27,743 bases of DNA from VRUE01 sp040508545 (GTDB lineage: Bacteria; Actinomycetota; Thermoleophilia; Solirubrobacterales; 70-9). How positions within the stretch are numbered: position 1 is the first letter of the stretch; every line of letters starts with the position of its first letter. The translations under genes and the position numbers were made by a program. Positions 24,092 to 27,743 of the stretch are shown here, piece after piece. The stretch is from contig JBEVMR010000110.1 of the NCBI GenBank assembly GCA_040508545.1, positions 1 through 27,743 on the forward strand. The letters are read 5' to 3'. The notes below the pieces were generated by a model. It was given only the letters and a program-made list of their open reading frames with translations, searched no databases and was not told where the DNA came from.

Positions 24092-24100
24092 GCCGCTCGC

Positions 24101-24427
24101 ATGGACATCCTCCGCAACCTATTCGGCAACGTGACCAACGGGATCATCCGCCTCGCGGTCGGCGCCGGCCTCCTCTTCTGTGTCTATCTGTTCATCCTCA
24201 AGCCGGTTCTGGACACGGCGAACGACGCGATCGAGAAGAGCGGGTTCAACGAGATCGGCAAGTCGCTGGAGGAGCTGCAGGGTCTCGGTCCGCAGATCCA
24301 GCGCGAGGTGAAGCGCTCGTTCAAGCTGACCAAGGCGCAGGGCGGCAACCCGCAGAGGTTGCTCGAGTGCGTCAAGCACGCCGATCAGGACATCGCCAAG
24401 ATCGAACGCTGCACCCGGCGGTTTTAG
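24101..24427 (+). CDS. Small single-pass membrane protein of unknown function
   Basis: The 108-residue protein has a short amphipathic start, one membrane segment at about 15-35 (IIRLAVGAGLLFCVYLFIL), and a charged helical remainder. Part of this looks like a coiled coil (NDAIEKSGFNEIGKSLEELQ), followed by a basic tail with two cysteines (LLECVKHADQD, ERCTRRF). I do not recognise a family. The codon use is normal for the window and the gene has its own promoter-like site, so it is probably real. The final TAG stop lies inside the left arm of the 116-bp inverted repeat that follows, so the last codons may have been set by insertion of that element. Confidence 0.65.
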   Translation: MDILRNLFGNVTNGIIRLAVGAGLLFCVYLFILKPVLDTANDAIEKSGFNEIGKSLEELQGLGPQIQREVKRSFKLTKAQGGNPQRLLECVKHADQDIAKIERCTRRF

Positions 24428-24539
24428 GGCCCGTCCGGCAGGGGTTCCGCTTAACTTTTTGGGTGGGGCTCCTGCGGTCCTCCGCTATGGCGGTGGCCAA
24501 AAAGCACAAGACGCTCCACCCCTGCCGGACGGGCCCTAA
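24424..24539. repeat. 116-bp MITE-like element with 22-bp perfect terminal inverted repeats
   Basis: The arms at 24424-24445 and 24518-24539 are perfect reverse complements, beginning TTAGGGCCCG and ending CGGGCCCTAA. Inside, CTTTTTGG (24455-24462) pairs with CCAAAAAG (24497-24504), and a CCGC-TATG-GCGG hairpin lies near the centre, so the whole element can fold as one long hairpin. It fills the gap between two convergent genes and could act as a bidirectional terminator. Length, terminal repeats and lack of an ORF also fit a miniature inverted-repeat element. Confidence 0.7.
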
Positions 24540-24551
24540 CTCGGAAGCTGG

Positions 24552-25610
24552 TCAGGCGGCGGCGCGCTGGCCGAAGTAAGCCGAGCCGGAGAGGGCCCGG
24601 TCGAAGCCGGACCAGGACTCGCCGGCGGGGAGCTCGCGCTCTAGGCGGTCGAAGCTGCCGAGTCGGCCGCCGAGATTGTCGATCATGTGGACGAGCACCG
24701 CCTCGCGGGTCGCGGGGACGACCGGGGAGCCGTGCTCGAGCGAGCCGTGGTGGCTGAGGATGATGTGGAGGACCGCCTGGGCCAGAGCGGGGTCGAAGCG
24801 GGGGATCTCCTCGATCTCGCGGCGCACCGTGTAGTAGCCGAGCGGAATCTCGCCCTGGAGGCGGCCGGCGTCGGTTAGGTCGATCGCCAGCGGGTCGTCG
24901 TTGTAGGCGACGGTCTTGCCGATGTCGTGCAGGAGCGCGCCGGCGACGGCGACCTCGCGGTCGATGCCGGGGAAGAAGTTGGCCGCGGCGCTGACCGCCT
25001 GGGCGACGGAGACCGTGTGCTCGAGCAGCCCGTGCCGGTAGGCCTGGTGGTAGACCTTCGCCGCCGGCGCCTCGCGGAAGCGCTCCCAGATCGGCGAGCG
25101 CTCGCCGAAGAAGCGCTCGAGCAGATCGCGCAGCTGCGGCTCCTGCACCGTCTCCAGCAGCTGGCGCAGCTTGCCCTCCAGCTCCTCGAAGGAGACATCC
25201 GACTCGGCGGCAAGATCCGCCGGGTCGTATTCGCCCGGCGTCGCCTCGCCCAGGGCCGAGAGCTTGATCTTCGCCCCCCAGCGCTCGCTCTGCTCGAAGA
25301 CGCCCCCCACCTCGACCGCGGTCCCGGGCGCAGCGAGGGCGTAGAGCGCCTCGGCGTCCTCCCAGGCGACGGCCTCGGCGCTGCCGCTGGCGTCGCCCAG
25401 CACCAGCCGCAACCATGGGTCGCCGTTGCGCTTGCGCCGCAGCTCCCGCTGGCGCACCGCGTACACGCCCTTCACCCGCTGGCCGTCCTCGAGCTCGCGC
25501 AGCGGGACCCTGACCAGCGCTGGCTCAGGCGCCGCGGGGGCCTCGGCGAGCGAGCCGCCGGAGGTCTCGATCAACGCCTCCTGGAACATGGTTGGGTCGA
25601 GTTGATCCAT
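24552..25610 (-). CDS. OB-fold plus HD-domain protein, YhaM-like 3'-5' exoribonuclease
   Basis: The 352-residue cytoplasmic protein has an OB-fold nucleic-acid-binding region at about 34-120 (VKGVYAVRQRELRRKRNG, WLRLVLGDASGSAEAVAW). An HD metal-dependent phosphohydrolase domain follows at about 185-330: YRHGLLEHT (H193, H198), ALLHDIGK (H228, D229), LSHHGSLEHG and HMIDNLGG. This order and size match the YhaM family, 3'-5' exonucleases studied mainly in Firmicutes. The ATG at 25610 is chosen because a TAACTT -10-like hexamer ends 8 bases upstream, while longer frames run into the crcB gene. It is 56 bases downstream of the crcB pair on the same strand, so it may also be read through. Confidence 0.8.
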   Translation of the reverse strand: MDQLDPTMFQEALIETSGGSLAEAPAAPEPALVRVPLRELEDGQRVKGVYAVRQRELRRKRNGDPWLRLVLGDASGSAEAVAWEDAEALYALAAPGTAVEVGGVFEQSERWGAKIKLSALGEATPGEYDPADLAAESDVSFEELEGKLRQLLETVQEPQLRDLLERFFGERSPIWERFREAPAAKVYHQAYRHGLLEHTVSVAQAVSAAANFFPGIDREVAVAGALLHDIGKTVAYNDDPLAIDLTDAGRLQGEIPLGYYTVRREIEEIPRFDPALAQAVLHIILSHHGSLEHGSPVVPATREAVLVHMIDNLGGRLGSFDRLERELPAGESWSGFDRALSGSAYFGQRAAA

Positions 25611-25618
25611 CCATTGCC

Positions 25619-25624
25619 AAGTTA
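25619..25624 (-). promoter_or_regulatory. Putative leaderless -10 (TAACTT) of the YhaM-like gene
   Basis: TAACTT on the minus strand ends 8 bases before the ATG at 25610, with no ribosome binding site. Confidence 0.4.
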
Positions 25625-25666
25625 GAGCGAGTGGCGGACGGCGCAGACGCAACCATCCGCGCCGGT

Positions 25667-26032
25667 TCAGAGCAAGCCACCGAGCCAGTGTCCGATGGCC
25701 ACGGCGGCAAAGCCGGCGAGCAGCGAGAGGCCGATGTTGAGCCAGACGAGGTGGCTGTGACCGGCCTCGGCGAGGCGGTGCGAGTCGAGGATCCAGGTGG
25801 AGAAGGTGGTGAAGGAGCCGATGCCGCCGCCGGCGACGATCACCAGCGCCTCGCCTTCCAGAGCGGCGCCGGCGACCAGGCCCAGGGCCAGCGCCCCACC
25901 GATGTTGATCGCGAGGATGCCGAGCGGGAAGGGATGGTCGGCGCGGGTGGCGACGGCGGCGTCGATCAGGAACCGAGCCGCAGCGGCAGCGCCGCCGAGC
26001 AGGCCCACCGCGACCCATGCCGGTGCGCTCAC
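25667..26032 (-). CDS. crcB: Fluoride-specific channel protein CrcB/Fluc, first subunit type
   Basis: This 121-residue, four-helix membrane protein exports fluoride by a dual-topology dimeric channel. It shows AINIGGALALG with the conserved asparagine N43 and the signature GSFTTFSTW (72-80) at the helix break that lines the pore. The start is GTG at 26032, overlapping the stop of the upstream crcB-type gene by four bases (GTGA). Actinobacteria often encode two adjacent unequal CrcB proteins, which may form a heterodimer. The length is normal for the family. No fluoride riboswitch is visible upstream. Confidence 0.88.
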   Translation of the reverse strand: MSAPAWVAVGLLGGAAAAARFLIDAAVATRADHPFPLGILAINIGGALALGLVAGAALEGEALVIVAGGGIGSFTTFSTWILDSHRLAEAGHSHLVWLNIGLSLLAGFAAVAIGHWLGGLL

Positions 26033-26463
26033 GATCGCCCCCCTGGCGACTTACCCGTCTTATAGGGCGGGAAAGTCGCCAAGCGCTCCAAGGCAATGCC
26101 GAGCCGCACGAAGGCGTAGCCGGCCGCGAGCGTGGCGGCCGTGTAGGCGGCCGCGAGGGCCAGGTGCCCGCCCTCGACCAGCTCGAACAGCTCTAGCTGG
26201 ATCGCCGAGAAGGTGGTCAGCGTGCCGCAGATCCCGGTGGTGAGGAAGGGGTGGGCGAGGCTGTCCTCGGGGTGGTCGCGAAGGCGGGCGAAGAAATAGC
26301 CGAGCAGCAGTGCGCCGACCATGTTGACCCCGAAGGTCGCCCACGGCCACTCCCCTGGCCCATGCGGCGCAGCCTCCGCCAACCCGACACGTGCCAGGGC
26401 CCCGAGGACACCGCCGGCGTATATCGCCGCCAGGCGGCGGAGGTCGAATCGAGGCGAATTCAC
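26029..26463 (-). CDS. crcB: Fluoride-specific channel protein CrcB/Fluc, second subunit type with repeat-derived tail
   Basis: This 144-residue, four-helix membrane protein carries YAGGVLGALARVGL, WATFGVNMVGALLLG with N47, and GTLTTFSAIQLE (80-91), all Fluc hallmarks. The last 15 residues (about FPPYKTGKSPGGRS) are encoded by a palindromic repeat also found at the metallo-hydrolase start, making this subunit longer than most. The start is GTG at 26463 with a leaderless-type -10 (TACGAT) six bases upstream. Its promoter is back to back with that of arsR, with a palindrome between them, so fluoride and arsenic genes may share control. Confidence 0.86.
   Translation of the reverse strand: MNSPRFDLRRLAAIYAGGVLGALARVGLAEAAPHGPGEWPWATFGVNMVGALLLGYFFARLRDHPEDSLAHPFLTTGICGTLTTFSAIQLELFELVEGGHLALAAAYTAATLAAGYAFVRLGIALERLATFPPYKTGKSPGGRS
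26043..26081. repeat. Palindromic element B, within the 3' end of the crcB-type gene
   Basis: The arms TGGCGACTT (26044-26052) and AAGTCGCCA (26073-26081) are perfect, with a second short stem CCCG/CGGG inside and a TCTTATAGGG loop. It is related to element A at 21897-21935. On the minus strand it is translated as the tail of the channel protein. Confidence 0.65.
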
Positions 26464-26469
26464 GCTGGG

Positions 26470-26475
26470 ATCGTA
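26470..26475 (-). promoter_or_regulatory. Putative leaderless -10 (TACGAT) of the crcB pair
   Basis: TACGAT on the minus strand ends 6 bases before the GTG at 26463. Its expected -35 region falls inside the palindrome at 26480-26509. Confidence 0.45.
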
Positions 26476-26479
26476 GTCT

Positions 26480-26509
26480 CACATTCATCGAAGCTCATCG
26501 ATGAATGTG
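26480..26509. promoter_or_regulatory. Perfect 12-6-12 palindrome, putative ArsR operator between crcB and arsR
   Basis: CACATTCATCGA (26480-26491) and TCGATGAATGTG (26498-26509) are exact inverted repeats around AGCTCA. The plus-strand -10 (26511-26516) begins one base after it and the minus-strand -10 (26470-26475) lies four bases before it, so both expected -35 regions are covered. ArsR-family repressors bind such dyads next to their own gene. Confidence 0.7.
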
Positions 26510-26510
26510 G

Positions 26511-26516
26511 TACGGT
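26511..26516 (+). promoter_or_regulatory. Putative leaderless -10 (TACGGT) of the arsR operon
   Basis: TACGGT ends 9 bases before the ATG at 26526 and directly follows the palindrome. No ribosome binding site is present. Confidence 0.45.
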
Positions 26517-26525
26517 CGAACTCTG

Positions 26526-26864
26526 ATGCCCGCTGCCGAGCTTCCCGTGATCGAGTGCTGCACGCCCCTCGCGGGGCCTTCCCTCTCCGAGGAGCGAGCG
26601 GCGGAGCTGGAGACGGTGATCAAGGCGCTTGCCGACCGGCACCGGCTGCGGATCGTCAATCTGCTCTTGCGGGCAGGGGGTGAGCCTGTCTGCGTCTGCG
26701 AGGTGCAGCCGCTGCTCGGACTCTCGCAGGGCACCGTCAGCCACCACCTCAAGCAGCTGGTCGACGCCGGCATCGCCGCTCGCGAAACGCGCGGCACGTA
26801 CAGCTACTTCAGCCTCGTCCCCGGCGCGCTCGACTCGGTGCGCGAGGTGTTCTCCTCGGCGTGA
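26526..26864 (+). CDS. arsR: ArsR-family metalloregulatory repressor
   Basis: The 112-residue winged-helix repressor probably releases its operator on binding arsenite or antimonite. The DNA-recognition helix is LSQGTVSHHLKQLVDAGI (66-83) and the wing is RETRGTYSYFSL. Candidate thiol ligands are a vicinal pair C11-C12 near the N-terminus and C56/C58 in EPVCVCEV. The CVC pair recalls E. coli ArsR, and an N-terminal CC pair recalls the Corynebacterium type. The ATG at 26526 is chosen because the putative -10 and the operator lie upstream of it, whereas an in-frame ATG at 26505 would put the -10 inside the gene. Its stop overlaps the aquaporin start in GTGA. Confidence 0.88.
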   Translation: MPAAELPVIECCTPLAGPSLSEERAAELETVIKALADRHRLRIVNLLLRAGGEPVCVCEVQPLLGLSQGTVSHHLKQLVDAGIAARETRGTYSYFSLVPGALDSVREVFSSA

Positions 26865-27562
26865 GCGCGCGCCCGGATCTCCTGCGCCGCTCCGCCGCTG
26901 AGGCGATCGGGGCCTTCGCCCTGGTCTTCGCCGGCTGCGGTGCGATCGTCACCGACGCCGTCCGCCAGGGCGCCCTCGGCGCCGTCGGCGTCTCGCTCGT
27001 CTTCGGGCTGGTGATCATGGCGATGGTCTACGCCACCGGCCACCTCTCCGGCGCCCACCTCAACCCCGCCGTGACCATCGCCTTTGCCCTCACCCGGCAC
27101 GTCCCCGCCCGCGAGACGGTCGCCTACGTTGCCGCGCAGTTGCTCGGCGCGCTCGCCGCCGCGGCCCTGCTACTGGCCGTCTGGCCGAGCGAGCCGGCCT
27201 CGCTCGGCGCCACGGTGCCGAGCGTCGGCGCGGGCAGCGCGTTCGCCTACGAGGCCGTCCTCACCGCCTTCCTGATGTTCGTGATCATGGCCGTGGCCAC
27301 CGACACCCGCGCCGTCGGCGCCGGAGCGGCGATCGCGATCGGCGGCGCCGTCGGCCTCGGCGCCCTCCTCGGCGGCCCGATCACCGGCGCCTCGATGAAC
27401 CCCGCTCGCTCGCTCGGCCCCGGCCTGGTCTCGGGCGAGCTGCAAGAGATCTGGATCTACGTCGTCGCGCCTGTCCTCGGCGCCGCGGTCGGAGCCTTCT
27501 CCTACCAACTCGTTCGCGGCGGGCAGCTTCCGCGGCCGGCGTCGCAGACCGAGCGCGCCTGA
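26861..27562 (+). CDS. aqpS: Aquaglyceroporin of the arsenic operon (AqpS-like MIP channel)
   Basis: This 233-residue MIP-family channel has six membrane helices and both half-helix motifs, HLNPAVT (N68-P69-A70) and SMNPARS (N180-P181-A182-R183). In Sinorhizobium an arsR-aqpS-arsC arrangement lets arsenite, produced by reduction of arsenate, leave the cell down its gradient. The same gene order here makes that role likely, though water or glycerol transport cannot be excluded from sequence. The GTG start overlaps the arsR stop by four bases and the stop overlaps the next start in TGATG, so the three genes form one tightly coupled operon. No ArsB or Acr3 pump is seen within the window. Confidence 0.85.
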   Translation: MSARPDLLRRSAAEAIGAFALVFAGCGAIVTDAVRQGALGAVGVSLVFGLVIMAMVYATGHLSGAHLNPAVTIAFALTRHVPARETVAYVAAQLLGALAAAALLLAVWPSEPASLGATVPSVGAGSAFAYEAVLTAFLMFVIMAVATDTRAVGAGAAIAIGGAVGLGALLGGPITGASMNPARSLGPGLVSGELQEIWIYVVAPVLGAAVGAFSYQLVRGGQLPRPASQTERA

Positions 27563-27743
27563 TGGCCAACGTCCTCTTCGTCTGCCTCCACAACGCCGGC
27601 CGCTCGCAGATCAGCGAGGCGCTCTTCACCCGCGCCGCCGGGGGCAGGCATGAAGCGCGCTCGGCGGGCACCAAACCGGCCGAGCAGGTCCACCCCGAGG
27701 TGATCGAGGTGATGAACGAGCGGGGAATCGACCTGCGCGGCAA
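27562..27743 (+). CDS. arsC: Arsenate reductase, low-molecular-weight phosphatase type (partial, cut by window end)
   Basis: The first 60 residues are visible. They start MANVLFVCLHNAGRSQIS, the P-loop CX5R of the LMW-phosphatase fold with C8 and R14, followed by SAGTKPAEQVHPEVIEVMNERGIDL. Family enzymes reduce arsenate to arsenite using thioredoxin or, in actinobacteria, mycothiol. The reductant-specific cysteines would lie beyond the window, so the class is open. The HNAGRSQ form is characteristic of arsenate reductases rather than plain tyrosine phosphatases. The ATG overlaps the aquaporin stop by one base. Confidence 0.85.
   Translation, partial: MANVLFVCLHNAGRSQISEALFTRAAGGRHEARSAGTKPAEQVHPEVIEVMNERGIDLRG

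Noticed and set aside
26464..26479. Fluoride riboswitch (crcB motif) upstream of the fluoride channel genes
   Set aside because: The start codon is only 6 bases from the putative -10 and there is no room for, or trace of, the riboswitch fold.
26505..26525. Upstream ATG in frame with arsR
   Set aside because: It would overlap the operator and place the -10 hexamer inside the coding sequence. Homologues typically begin close to the CC pair, so 26526 is preferred.

Overview
The window is very GC-rich bacterial DNA with dense, mostly GC-ending codons. It has GTG and TTG starts, many start/stop overlaps, a fused PafBC-type regulator, an AbiEi-like/DUF559 protein, a DUF1906 secreted protein and a delta-60-repeat protein. 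Together these suggest an actinobacterium, most likely of the Thermoleophilia/Solirubrobacterales kind. The taxonomic call is inference from gene content. No rRNA, tRNA, CRISPR array, phage or transposase gene was seen.

Layout. (1) 47-12627 is a surface-glycan region. A plus-strand trio (NAD-dependent epimerase, family-2 glycosyltransferase, polytopic membrane protein) meets a long minus-strand run head-on at 3627-3630. In transcription order the minus run is two tandem secreted clan-A glycoside hydrolases, a polyprenyl-phosphate-mannose-synthase-like GT2, a GT-C-like membrane protein, a second copy of the membrane protein family of the plus-strand trio, and an AbiEi-like/DUF559 protein. A GT87-like mannosyltransferase is divergent from the hydrolases. 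The likely logic is synthesis of nucleotide- and lipid-linked sugars inside the cell, their transfer outside by GT-C-like enzymes, and trimming by the hydrolases. (2) 12676-15418 holds a short 4'-phosphopantetheinyl transferase, a PPOX-type flavoprotein, a GlxA-type DJ-1/AraC regulator and a divergent stand-alone DJ-1/PfpI protein. (3) 15405-21179 encodes exported proteins: a DUF1906 glycosidase-like protein, a penicillin-acylase family Ntn hydrolase and a delta-60-repeat protein. (4) 21193-25610 has a metallo-beta-lactamase-fold hydrolase, the fused PafBC-like double WYL regulator, a small one-TM protein and a YhaM-like OB-HD nuclease. (5) 25667-27743 is an ion-toxicity locus. Two overlapping fluoride channel genes (crcB type) diverge from an arsR-aquaglyceroporin-arsC operon, and a perfect 12-6-12 palindrome lies between the two promoters.

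A recurring feature is a TANNNT -10-like hexamer ending 6-9 bases before a start codon, with no ribosome binding site. It occurs before at least nine genes and suggests that leaderless transcripts are common here. The non-coding sequence also carries several unexplained inverted repeats: one enclosing the start codon of the AbiEi-like gene, a 116-bp MITE-like element, a 50-bp hairpin, and two related palindromes that run into coding sequence. No stretch longer than 300 bases lacks a gene.
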